This document shows positions 27,843-39,059 of a DNA stretch of 64,000 nt, in pieces. The position numbers were made by a program, and so were the translations under genes. How positions within the stretch are numbered: the first letter of the stretch is position 1; the number at the start of each line of letters is the position of its first letter. The DNA is from Nectonema munidae (taxonomy: Eukaryota; Nematomorpha; Nectonematoida; Nectonematidae). Below the pieces are notes generated by a model. That model did no database searches and was not told where the DNA came from. It saw only the letters and a program-made list of their open reading frames with translations. The stretch is from the NCBI GenBank assembly GCA_030549495.1, contig JAUIRK010000305.1, positions 186,001 to 250,000 of the forward strand, written 5' to 3'.

Positions 27843-28798
27843 CCTTCCATTCTGTATGTATTTCTACTGTCACAAAATTTCAATATATAGAGAAACTATT
27901 TGGAAGGCTCGAAGCAAAAATTGCCTTTGTTCTTTCTATAAGTTCATCATACACTATACGTTTACAATATCATATCACAGAAAAAGCTATACTGATAGAA
28001 ACTATAGTAGTGGAAGCAAACATTGGATTCTTTCTATATTTTCATCATACATATTCATAAAAAATCTGAAACAAAATGAAGTGTTCGTATATTTATTTTG
28101 TGTTGTAAAAATTAAGTGCACACCGTCAGACCTTCCGATTTTTCAGCAAAAAATTATGTGGTATTTTGTCTAAAGCTTGAAATGTTCGGACTAAATACTT
28201 TTTGGTAATTAAATATTCGTTAGATTTAAAAATTTCGAATTTTTTAAAATTTAGTGACTTTTTTTTGACAACCTAATTTGATTCAAAAATTATTAGAAAA
28301 ACGTAAAACAGTTAAAATTGTCAAATGACGAAATTGCATTTTCAAGGCTTAATCAAAAAAATAATTAAATTTATTTATTAATGAAAAAATTCCTAAGACA
28401 ATTCATTATTCAAAACAAAAGTATGCTAGAATAAATCCAATTGAAATTTCTCCACATACAGACTTTGGCCAATCCTCACATTATTTTGGTTTTGCTTTTA
28501 GAACAATTTATTACTTATATAATAAAAAAGAGAGAGAAGCAATTGGAACAAAAAAACTCAAGTTCTTCAGAGGATACTCTATAAAATTTCATAGCGAACA
28601 TATATTCTATGTCAAGGACAAAAAGAACATTTTTTCATTAAAATATAAAAATATTTGTAAAAGAAGTTATTTGTTGGAGCTTCAAAAGATATACTTTATC
28701 AAATATTTATATAAATCTAAAAGTGTAAAAAAAGTAAAACACATTTTTTTTTATTTTATGTAAAATCCATTATTTATTTAGATTCGATTTCATTAACC

Positions 28799-31700
28799 AT
28801 GACTGAGAACAAAGATGAATGTGATGGTGTTAGAATTATTAGAAAGAAGTCATCTTATCAATCTTTAGGAAATACCCTGGGTAGAGGAGATCTTTTGTCT
28901 AAAGAAGATAACACATCTTTATCATGTTATACGTGTGCCTTTATATTGATAAACACCGCAGTAGGAGCTGGCATCCTAAATTTTCCATCAACTTTACACA
29001 TATCAGGAGGTAAGATATTTTATTGCTTTATAATTAGTCGTGAATTGTTTTTTACTTTGCAAGTCTCTCGAGAGATCTTGAATACGCGATTATAACTGGC
29101 AATTATAAGTTCTCTTGTCTAACCACACACTTGTTGAAAGATCGGTTTCAGTTGTGTTTCACTTTGTCTGTTCAAATCCACTTTCAGAATTTTTGAGGCT
29201 TGAACTGCCGTCTAGTAGCTGTTCGCGAGCATCGGAAATTATTGTTGTTGTTAGCCCCTTGATTACACTATCTCATTATCGGTGTAATCAATCAGTTCAT
29301 TACAGAGAAAAAAAAATTAATTTCGTATGAATGAGCTAAGGAAGTTTTGCTACTACGAGTAAATACTCTTAGGGAAGAGTATAGAATTTTGTTGCACTTT
29401 TGTAGCAGCAACGATGACGTATTGTATTTTCAGCCAACCTACATAAAAGTCACCGTTAGGTGCTGCTGACTTTGTATGTAGGCTTCTACTTATGGCCTAA
29501 TAATTTATATATATATGTATGATGATTATATATAAAAGTTAAATCCAAGTTTCGGCCAGGCAGTTTCCCCACTTAATAAGTACCATCTCGCATGACTTGC
29601 ACCATAACTGAATTGGCTTGAGTGTTGTATGGATGTGAGTGCAGTTGAAAAGATGGCGTGTGTTGTACAAAGTGGACAGCGTGAATTCGTGTGTGTTTTG
29701 GGATCGATTTTATGAAGATACTCACGAAGTAACGGTCATTTATTATCTAGTTTTAATGTGTAGTTTTTGTTCTGTTGGTCAATTTTTGAGGACATATATT
29801 TATTATTTTGTTTGGATTAAATGTAGAGAGGTAGTTCGATACTGCTTGTGTATGAATTACTTTATTAATATTTGTTTGTTTTTGGCTATCTTCTCTGTTT
29901 TGACATGTATCGTTGAGAATGAGATCGTTGTTTTCACGTGTCTTTGTGGTTTTTGGGCGTGGTAAAAGTCGTTGAGTGGGTGTAGTTTATTCGCGGCCTT
30001 TGCTCTTAAGTTTGATGCGTTAAGTTAATTTCTTCTTTAAGAAGTAGTATAGAAGTTTCTGTGTGCAGATGTTGTGTGTTGGTATCTGGTGTTGCCTGTT
30101 GCTAGACGCTGTGTTCTATTTTGTTATTTTGTCATGTTAGAACAAGATATTACTGGACCCCATATTGTAGATCCGTTTTCTAATATTGGTCTTGTTATAG
30201 TTTTAAATGTATTAAAAATTGTTATGTTTTAGCCCTATCAGTGACGGGGGGGGGGGGGGGCTAAAACTAAAATTTATCTTGTACCAAATTGGCTACATTT
30301 TTTGCTACCATATTTGGTGATATTTCCTAAAATTGAATCTTTTGATACCATTTCATTGCAGTTGAATGACCTTTTCATGTCTATATCCCTCAATCAAAAT
30401 CAAAAGTTAAACTTTTTCAGCAAAATTCTGACGGTATCTTTAGTTAAGCTTATAACTTTGGTTCTATATTATATACTCGTTTGAAAATTAATAAATATAT
30501 ACAGTTTTAAACACATAACACTTTATAGTTTAAATTTTTTCAAAATCATGGTTACTTTTTGAGAAATGTCAATCAAAATTTTGATTGATGAGAAATATAT
30601 CTAATAAAATATACCTTCAAATTTTACATGAAATATATTTTTTTATATCAAATCGGGCATGCTGATTTCATTTTTGGACTTATTTTTGGAATTTAGAAAT
30701 TGAAAATACCCATAAGCGTGTAACAAACCTGCGGTTTACTTCTAAAATCTGTCTCTGAAAACATTCATTTAAATTTTACATGGAATATACACATTATTAT
30801 AACAAATCAACAATCGCAATTTCATTTATAAATTCTTTTTGCATTTAGAATTTGAAAATGCTAATCAATGTGAAACAAATTTGCGGTTTATTTTTAAAAC
30901 CTGTCTCTGAGAACATTAAAATTTTACATGAAATATACACAATTTTATAACAAATCAACAATGCCAATTTCATTTATGGATTGTTTTTGCATTTAGAATT
31001 TGAAAATACTTATAAGTGTGAAAGTTGCTGTTTATTTCTAAAATCTGTCTTTGAGAACACTCATTCAAATCATAATCCAAGGTGTGTTGTGGTAATTGTA
31101 CGATGCAAAGGTTTTTTGTTATTAAAACCGGTAGCAATAATGTTGTGCAGTGTCTGGAGTGCTGTAGTAGTGGAATGACATTTTTAAAACCGTACCGGTG
31201 TTTAGTGTACGGTATTCTGTTTTGTATGGTTTTAAGAATAATTTTTCCTAGTAGTTTCGCGACTGGTGAAAGTAAAGAAATAGGTCGGTATGATGAACTC
31301 ATGTTCTTGTTTTTGCCCGGTTTTAAAATTGATATTATTCTTGAAGTTTTCCATATATATATATATATATGGTATCGTATTAGTATTAACTGCTAGATTA
31401 AAAATATGTGTTAAACAAGTAATGGCCATTGGGCCTAGGTGCTTGAGGTGAATGCTTGTAAGGTTGTCAGGTCCTAGTGCTTTGCTACTTTTGGTGTTGT
31501 GAAGTGCATGTAATACTTCTTTTTCGTTTGTAATTATAGCATCGGCCAATTAGCCGCCATCAGCGATTCATTTCATACTTTTGAATTGATTGCACCGTTG
31601 CGCTTTCAAATTCCGAAGCATATATTGCGGGTAGTAATCTATTTAAGTGGTGCACACATTTGAAATTTTGGAACGGGATATGGCTGTTTTTAATTTATTT

Positions 31701-34700
31701 CAACTGTTATTAGAATTTTAGACTAATTTCGTTTATAAGTTATGTAAAAAAATAATTTTATGTTTGCACTCTTTATGTTAAGTTCGATTCGTTATTAAAT
31801 AAAATTTGAATCCACAAAAAATGAAAATAATATATTAAAAAACAAGTCATAAAAATTTGAAAATCATTCTTAACAATCTGTCTACTAATTTCTCGTAAAT
31901 TTAAAAAAAAGAAAAACTTTTTAAAATTTGCCACAAATAAAAATTTTAAAACGATCAATCAAAAAAATAAAAAAGTTTAATGTTGTAATCCATACTTTAA
32001 ATTCACCTCAACAAGGATCAACATCATTGAACAAAAAAATAAATTGATAATCAACTATATATCAACTGAGAATCAACTATGTTCAAAAAATGAATTGCAA
32101 TTTAACCGCTTTTAATGGAAAATTTTATTTTATAAAAATCCTTCTAGAAGAAAAATTCTATATATAGATGTAAACTCAATTAACTTTTCCTTTCTCAAAA
32201 AGGCAAATAAATTTTAATGATATCAGTGTGAACAACGTTAAACTTTTTGAGGAAAGTGAGCTAAGTACCAGATTAAATGTAAAACCACTTGGGATGAACA
32301 AGAATGACCAAGCTCAGATTGCAAAGTTTTCTTTTATTTGAAAACGTTGAATAAATCTTTTATTTAACAAAATACTAGCAATAATATTTCGGTCACTATG
32401 ACCTTCTTCAGATGTATATGACGTAAAATGAAAGCGTGGAGTGTCTTGCTTGCTGAGTGTTGAGAGGGATTATTATTGGTGCTGATCGTAAAGAGATTAC
32501 TTTAGGTTAATCACATATATAGTATGTATATTTAGTGTTATACATTTTCACCTTGATCATAAATCTATAAACATTCACACTTGTTCTACCACACCCTCCG
32601 TATAGTTTCCGGGAGTAAGAATAGGACTATTGTGATAGCTGCATCTCGTAAATTGCTCATACATATTTTCTTGAACATTCACACAAATTTATCAAGACAT
32701 CTTCATTATAACACTGTAAATATATATACTATATGTGTCATGAACCTAAAGTTAATATCATTCACACCAATTTATCAAGACATCTTCATTATAACACTGT
32801 AAATATACATACTATATATGTGATTAACCTAAAGTAATCTCTTTACGATCAGCACCAATAAAATCCCTCTCAACACTCAGCAAGCAAGACACTCCACGCT
32901 TTCATTTTACGTCATATACATCTGAAGAAGGTCATAGTGACCGAAATATTATTGCTAGTATTTTGTTAAATAAAAGATTTATTCAACGTTTTCAATTTAT
33001 TTTCTTTACAGCTTTTATTTATGAAGACTCAGCGCCATTTTATCTACATTTCTTTTATTTATTATGACTAATTAATATTGATAGGAGCGAGTACATTTAA
33101 TTTAAATTAAAACGTCTCTAAACCATTGTACATCTCAAAATATTACAACTTACATTTCCTTAACCATTTGAGGCATAGTTTTTCTAAAATTATCCGTCCG
33201 CTTTATTTACAATGAATTTGTATATAACTTAAGCGGATGATTTTTATTTTATGGAACACTGATGTCCCATTGTGCCTGAAAGGGTTAAAAAAATTTGAAT
33301 AAAAGAGTTTACATCTTCTCGTAGATGTTACCTGGATGGAGATTAGAGGCGTAACGAGACATTTTTAGCCTAATATTTTTTGCTAAGTTGCATCTTTTAT
33401 AATTTTTATTACCTTTTAAAAATTCTAAAATCAAAAATCAATACTTGGCCGATAGGAAATATATTTTATAAATATTGATGGCAAGCTATTTTCGATATTG
33501 AGAAAACCAATTTTTTTTGAGAATATGTGCTAGATTTTGTTCTATCTATTTCACAAAAAAGCTAGAAATTTCAGATTTTTCTTACTATGCTAAAATAAGT
33601 GCCAATCCTGTTCAAATCTCGCATTAAAAACGTGTATAACTTTCATGCATTATTTTCAAAGAGTAATCGTCGGCTTTTCTTTTTCAATGTTTTTTCATGT
33701 AACTTAAAGAACACACTTTTTTCTCTTTTGTGCTTGAGAGGGTTACTCATTACTGCCTCAAAAAAGGTTTTCCAAAATAGTTCAATTTTTAATGAAATAA
33801 ATGGCTTCTTATGTTCGTTCACATTACAGAAGCTGAAATTCACCAGGGTGGATATCCACCATACGGTAAAGATTTCGCTTAAAAAAACTATTGAATTGTA
33901 ACAAAAATTTATAATAAAAAAATGAATATTTAACACTAATGATATTTTCTAAAACATTTAACTTTAATTAATTGTATAGACATTTAATTTTACATGTCGT
34001 GCAAACTACTTTAGGTTTCTAAAAAAAATATTTACAATCCTTTTGGAATAATACAAAATAAGTGAAATTAATATTGCAAAATTTTTTATAATAGCATAGC
34101 TCTAGTTGCTACTGTTCATTTTTATTATCCCATTAAGTCATCACATTTTCATAATGGAATTTTTTTTACCTTTTTGAACTAGCTAACTATTAAATATTTT
34201 AAATCAATGGTAGGTTTTTAAATAAGTTTGAGTAAAGAAATCTACTTTTTTCTGATTGAACATTTTTTCCTCCAGTTTTCAAAATTATGGGAGCAAAACT
34301 TTAAGCTATTCAAAACAAGAAACTTGATATTTTTTAGTTTTCAAATCATCATAACACAAAAGTATCCAAATGTAAATTTTATATGGGTAGAAAATTGATT
34401 TTAATAATTGAAAAATCAACTAATAGCCCAAAATTTATAATGGTTTTGGTTCGTTCAAAATTTAAAACGCAGAAAATACTTTCATTCAGTATCATAAAAT
34501 GTCAAGTTTTTTTTATTTATATCTTTGTGATAATCGATATACCGTGTACACCACTATTTACATTTCCTACTCACGATCTCACATATTCTCATTTGTGTTC
34601 CTTTATCAGATGCGTGTGTCTCACCCCCTGAACTTTTTGCCGAATAAATATTAAGGTATTGTGAACAGTTTGATCATTCAACTCCTCCTCATCCTTCTGA

Positions 34701-37199
34701 TCGCGACGAGCATGTTTCTCGTGGGCTACTTGTCGCGCTGCAGTTCTTCCATTTCGTCATACGATTCCTTTGTTTTCCAGCTTTGTGGCATTTTCTTCAA
34801 AAGCATCGCCTCCTCCTGCATCGTTTTGTACAGCTTCGGCACGGCTGTCATGTACCTCATCATCATTGGCGATTCTTGCGACAAACTCATCGAGCCCTTG
34901 CTCACTTCGTCATCCATCGTTCCTTGGTATATGCGCCGCGCCTTTCTCACGTCTCTCATTTCCCTCCTCTTCATTCTGCCAATGTGCTATAGCAAAAACA
35001 TCGAATTTCTAAAGTGGCCAAGTCTTTCAGGCATCTTAGTTATGACTTATTTGCCATTATTAGTCTTATCAAAGGTATCTTCTTCGCTTGTTACCCTATT
35101 TCTTACACTTTTGCTCTTTCCAGTATTTTATTCTATATCATGATGTAGACAAAAGTATGTTGAGTAAAAACACTCTTCTAATTTCGCCAACAATCTCTGG
35201 TATATTCATCGTCATGCCAACCATATGCTTTCTTTACAACTGCCATCTTAGCGTTAATCCTTCCTTCTCTAATCTGAGAGATAAGTCTCCTCAAAACTGG
35301 ATGAAATGCATCGCCATTTCCGTCGCCATATGCTTTCTTTTCTACAATGTCACCGCAATTTTTGCATACCTTTCCTTCGGCTCAAAAATAACAGAGTATC
35401 CGGACATTATTTCTGCCTACAACGCTAAAGGATTTGATGTTCTACTCGTTACAATCTTTCTCATTGGTAAAAAAAACCTTTTCTTCTCTTTATATTTTTT
35501 AACCAAAATTAATCTCCTTTCTGAATTCACTCTCCTTCTTTTTTAAACCATTTTTTGCTATAACTACTTTTCTACTCCATGAGATTTCTAAAATGAAACA
35601 GGCTCCAAGATATATCAATTTTACTAAATTTGAATTAAAAAAAATATATATTCCCAAAATTGATTGTTAAAATGGTTTTTGTAATATTTTTTTGAAATAT
35701 ATGCTTGATACTTGTTTTATATTTAACTTTTGAAAATATAACTATTTTTACTTTCTGAAAAATTATCTCAAAAATTTGATTACTAAAACACATTTTTATT
35801 TTAAATTTTGACAGGTGTCGCCTCATTAAATCCAGAAATATCTTATCATATAAATCTATACATTCGTAATTGTATCATTATCAGCTATAGCTTTATATGA
35901 ACTTCTTGTTAAAGAACTGCTATCAACGGTCTTGTAATGTTCTTCATTCGCTGGTAGCATTATGCTGATTATAAACTATATTGATACGGTTCCCACTAAG
36001 TCATAATCACACACGGGCCGGTATTTATTTATCTGTGATCATTAATTCTCTCTAACTACGATAAAGTTGGGTGAACATAATACCTTTGTTATAAAAAGAG
36101 TTAAAATGAAATTTTGTTAGTGAAAATCCTTATAGACCCAACTCTTACTTCCAGCTCCGATCAAAGAAGGCCCCTCCATATGCTTGCATGTAATAATAAA
36201 CTTTTTTTCTTAATTTAAAAAAACCGACTAATTCTATTCCTTTCTCAAATCTCTTACTGCCGACGTCGCAAACCTGTTTCTTTTTCACAAAACCAAAAAT
36301 TATTGATCGTATTTTAAATAATGAAAAAAATTGCCTATTTTTTGTAAGCATTTGGAGTGGCCCTACCTTAGTCGAAGCCGGTACGAAAGAATTGGCGTTA
36401 AATTTATTAAGCTTTTAAGTATTTGGAATATGGATCGCATTTTTGTAAGAATTAGAGTCGTATGATCTCCGACCCCTCATCTCTGATGAAAACCTACTTC
36501 CCAATTTAGTAGAATAAAGTCTGAACATCGTGGAAGAGTGTTTAGGAATGTTGCTTCATCAACTAACACATAGCCATATGATTATACTTAAATCATTAGT
36601 CAAACACGTGAGCTCATTATTCAGGTTGGTAAAGAAGTAAGGCCAAATCCTTAATCTTCAACATCCGATCCTAGATTACATACAATGGCGTACTTTTGTC
36701 CTAATTTCCTATAAACAATGAATACGTTTTTTTTATTTCAGTGAAAGTGATAACAACGTATCCCTTGGTCTTGTTTCCTGCTCGTCTTTCAGTTGATGCC
36801 TTTCTCCTCTCTCACTTATCCAGCCTTCCGAACTGTTTGCTTTATCCACTCAGCAAAGAAATTAATAGGCGTGTGATCATAGTCACTCTGTGCTTCGCAT
36901 CAAGCCTAATCTTGTCCATAACTGTACCCAGCATCGGCATTATTATTCCGCTGGTTGGTTGTTTAGCCATCATTATCATCCTTATTTTACCTGGTGTATG
37001 TATGCTCAAATTTTGTGTCGAAACAAACTCCCCCATCAATTTCAACACTTTTTGCAGTACTCTTAAATTTTCACCAAAACATCTGTACACCTTTTATGCC
37101 TTTTCCCTTCTTTCTATACTTTGTGGAACTTTTATTTTTGGGTGTAGCTTTGCAAATGAAATTAAAGATTTGTTTTTCCTACACAAAAATGCACTTTAA
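28799..37199 (+). CDS. Sodium-coupled neutral amino-acid transporter, SLC38 family (SNAT7/8-like)
   Basis: Four exons (28799-29009, 34656-35074, 35124-35466, 36742-37199) join in phase to give 476 residues; human SLC38A7 has about 460. The cytosolic N terminus is followed by TM1, LINTAVGAGILNFPSTL, the family hallmark. Later come SFGTAVMYLIIIGDSCDKL (human SFGT/YTFGT-IIGDQQDK), VPWYMRRAFLTSLISLLFIL, FIVMPTICFLYNCHLSV, AYLSFGSKI-YPDIISAY, TTYPLVLFPARLSVDAF and GIIIPLVGCLAIII-PGVC, with about eleven hydrophobic segments. The fold is the APC/LeuT type; SNAT7 exports glutamine and asparagine from lysosomes, but substrate cannot be told here. Intron 2 is only 49 bp; intron 1 is 5.6 kb and full of repeats. 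The promoter was not identified. Convergent with DDX52. Confidence 0.92.
29242..29599. repeat. Dispersed repeat copy 1 (GTTGTTGTTAGCCCC family; also at 59511-59872)
   Basis: In transporter intron 1. Shared blocks with the copy in PSMD6 include GTTGTTGTTAGCCCC, GGATTTTGTTACACTTT-like, TTTCAGCCAACC, GCAGGCTTCTAC-TATGGC and GTTTCCCCAC. No coding part. Both copies have the same orientation and length (about 360 bp), so this is a discrete element. Confidence 0.75.
29600..30240. other. G+T-rich intronic stretch, no gene supported
   Basis: The plus strand is unusually rich in G and T (TTGTGTGT, TGTTTTG). Open frames here look like composition artefacts. A 15-G run at 30246-30260 follows, flanked by GTTTTAGCCC and GGGCTAAAAC arms. 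Confidence 0.45.
30612..31070. repeat. Three tandem copies of a 150-bp unit
   Basis: AATTTTACATG starts at 30620, 30772 and 30920 (periods 152 and 148 bp). Each unit also carries ATTTCATTTATGGATT-like, GCATTTAGAATTTGAAAATRC and TCTAAAATCTGTCTCTGAGAA blocks. It lies in transporter intron 1, next to the LINE fragment. Confidence 0.85.
31082..31549 (-). mobile_element. LINE (Jockey-clade-like) reverse-transcriptase fragment
   Basis: Minus-strand frames read EVLHALHNTKSSKALGPDNL, then LGPMAITCLTHIFNLAVNTN, an interrupted WKTSKIIPILKPGK-like stretch disrupted by an AT dinucleotide run (31351-31370), then SSYRPISLLSPVAKLLGKII and NRIPYTKHRYGFK. These are RT motifs 0-2 of Jockey/CR1-type non-LTR elements. 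No endonuclease or YxDD block was found, so it is a short dead piece. It is antisense in transporter intron 1. Confidence 0.8.
32338..32995. mobile_element. Inverted terminal-repeat pair, Penelope-like
   Basis: Arms of about 210 bp at 32338-32548 and 32786-32995 are nearly perfect inverted copies. They carry CTGAAGAAGGTCATAGTGACC, CGAAATATTATTGC and TTAAATAAAAGATTTATTCA. The GAAG-GGTC...GACCGAAA hairpin followed by an A+T tail and TTTATTCAACGTTTTC resembles Penelope-like element termini, which often sit in inverted orientation. The 237-bp centre is non-coding and contains one unit of an 83-bp direct repeat (TTTATCAAGACATCTTC at 32688 and 32771). No reverse transcriptase remains. In transporter intron 1. 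Confidence 0.7.
33164..33284. mobile_element. piggyBac MITE, 121 bp, TTAA target
   Basis: TTAA (33160-33163) then CCATTTGAGGCA; at the other end TGCCTGAAAGGG then TTAA (33285-33288). The termini are inverted with mismatches and match the CCCTTTCAGGC piggyBac style. Non-coding, in transporter intron 1. Confidence 0.7.
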
Positions 37200-39059
37200 A
37201 ATTTTTACTCTTGTTAAAACATTTCTTTTTTTCTGTTTTTACAATTATTTTCACGCAATTCCTTTTTGTTAACAAAAACTTTTTTGATATTTAGAATAAT
37301 ATATTTTTCATAAAGTATTCCCCACACGTACATGTGTTTATTTGTTCAATTGTTGCACGTTCCCTCAATAACTGACTGAAACCATAATTTTAGGCATAAC
37401 AGTTGGAAAAATCCAACATGTACTTGTGCCGTAACTAAGTACTCACCTGTGTCCAGGTCTTTTCATTAACAAGGGTCTCTTCATATTGTATCAGATTAAG
37501 ACTACTTAACCTGCTACTCTATCCTTAGTTGCTATTTCAATGGCCCAAGTGTTTCACAGTCAGTGTACTACACCTTTAATACGTGCTCCTTTATCCCACG
37601 ATATGCAGAATAACGCGATCATATAACTCTGCCAGTCCTTAGAAAAAGTAATACTGCGATCCAGCTCTAACTCGCCTACATTTCATGTTTCACTTTTCGA
37701 GAATTTCAAAGTTTTCTCCAACCTATTTGTTTTACCGCCTAATTGCTTTCCAATGAAAAACGCCATATTTCGATTATTGAACGCGTGTGTATAAACATGT
37801 AGTACGCCAATGAGATTAGAGATCATGTTATTTATATGTCTATTAGTCTATAGATATTGTTCTCAATGGATTCACCATGGGGGTTTTGAAATCAGAAACT
37901 GGCAGACTCTAACTGAGGATCTCGGAAGCAATACAACAATCAATATTTTAAGAATGTAAAAAAACTCTAAAATCTTTTTAAAAAAATTCCACTATTAGAA
38001 TTGACTATAATTTGTCACGGAGACGCACTTTCATTAAAATTTTGTTTTACACTCACTATTAGGATTGAGTACATTCTCACTTCTTCCATTTCATCTCTAA
38101 TCAGCTGAATAATACTTTGGGCTATAATTACTATAAATTCTTCACACCATCTTGTAGGCAAATAATTTGAAGTTTTATAGCTTTTCAGAAACTCATTATG
38201 ATTTTAGCTAGAATGAGCTTGATAAATTTATCCAATTTACCACAGTTCGGCAGTTTTATTATGTGTGCAATAGTCCATCTCACATTTTGAAAAAAATATA
38301 ATACTTTCATAACGTTTTCAAATAGTTACGGGTTTTAACGAAAATAGGCTGGCAAACAGGATAAAAAATTGAGAACAAGTTACGCTTGATTTTATATATT
38401 TGAGACTTTCCCACCGAGACAGTGATCCCTACTCATCCCATGTAAAAAGGCCTCTCCTATCTCTCCTTAATTGTAAAAATATATCAATTTGAAACAAATT
38501 TAAATTGGAGTTCATTCTTTTTATTATGGATATTGAAGTCCTTAAAGCATCAAATCAATTTTTAGCACCAAATTTGCACAAGGCAATGCATCTTATGATC
38601 GAAATTTTTGTTCATTTCCTCCACGTTAAATTGATGGCTTTACTCTCATAATCCACACAGATATTTTTGGCCGATCACGGGAAGCTGCCTAGGATGAGAT
38701 TCCCTGGTTGCAGAAACACCATTATATATTAGTGATGGATTAATCCAGGGGATGTTATACCCCTAATTTTTTAGTATTTTTTTTATCTCTTTTATATATA
38801 ATCAATCAATAGGCTCTAAACCTTCGAGTACTCCCACCCCTTCCTTAATTATTTACTTAAATCCAACGTATATATTTACACATATGTGTATGTTGTTTCT
38901 ATTTCCTGAATTAGCATAGAGATGCATAAATTACATATTTAGCTGTAGCCCCCCCCCCCCCCCCCCCAAATTGCGGTTAAGTATCTTAAAATTTTATTTG
39001 TCCATAATAATATCAAGTGTTATAAAACTGTAGCGAGTATAAAATAGATACACTTCAAT
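37200..39059. other. Convergent intergenic region (transporter 3' end to DDX52 3' end)
   Basis: Holds the two 3' ends; nothing else was recognised apart from a 19-C run at 38949-38967. Confidence 0.5.

Noticed and set aside
29639-29965. 108-codon open frame in a G+T-rich intron stretch
   Set aside because: Cys/Phe/Tyr-rich composition follows the base bias, no family resemblance, and it lies inside transporter intron 1.
34726-35012. Overlapping open frames on both strands within the transporter exon
   Set aside because: Shadows of the real exon, whose own frame matches SLC38 throughout.
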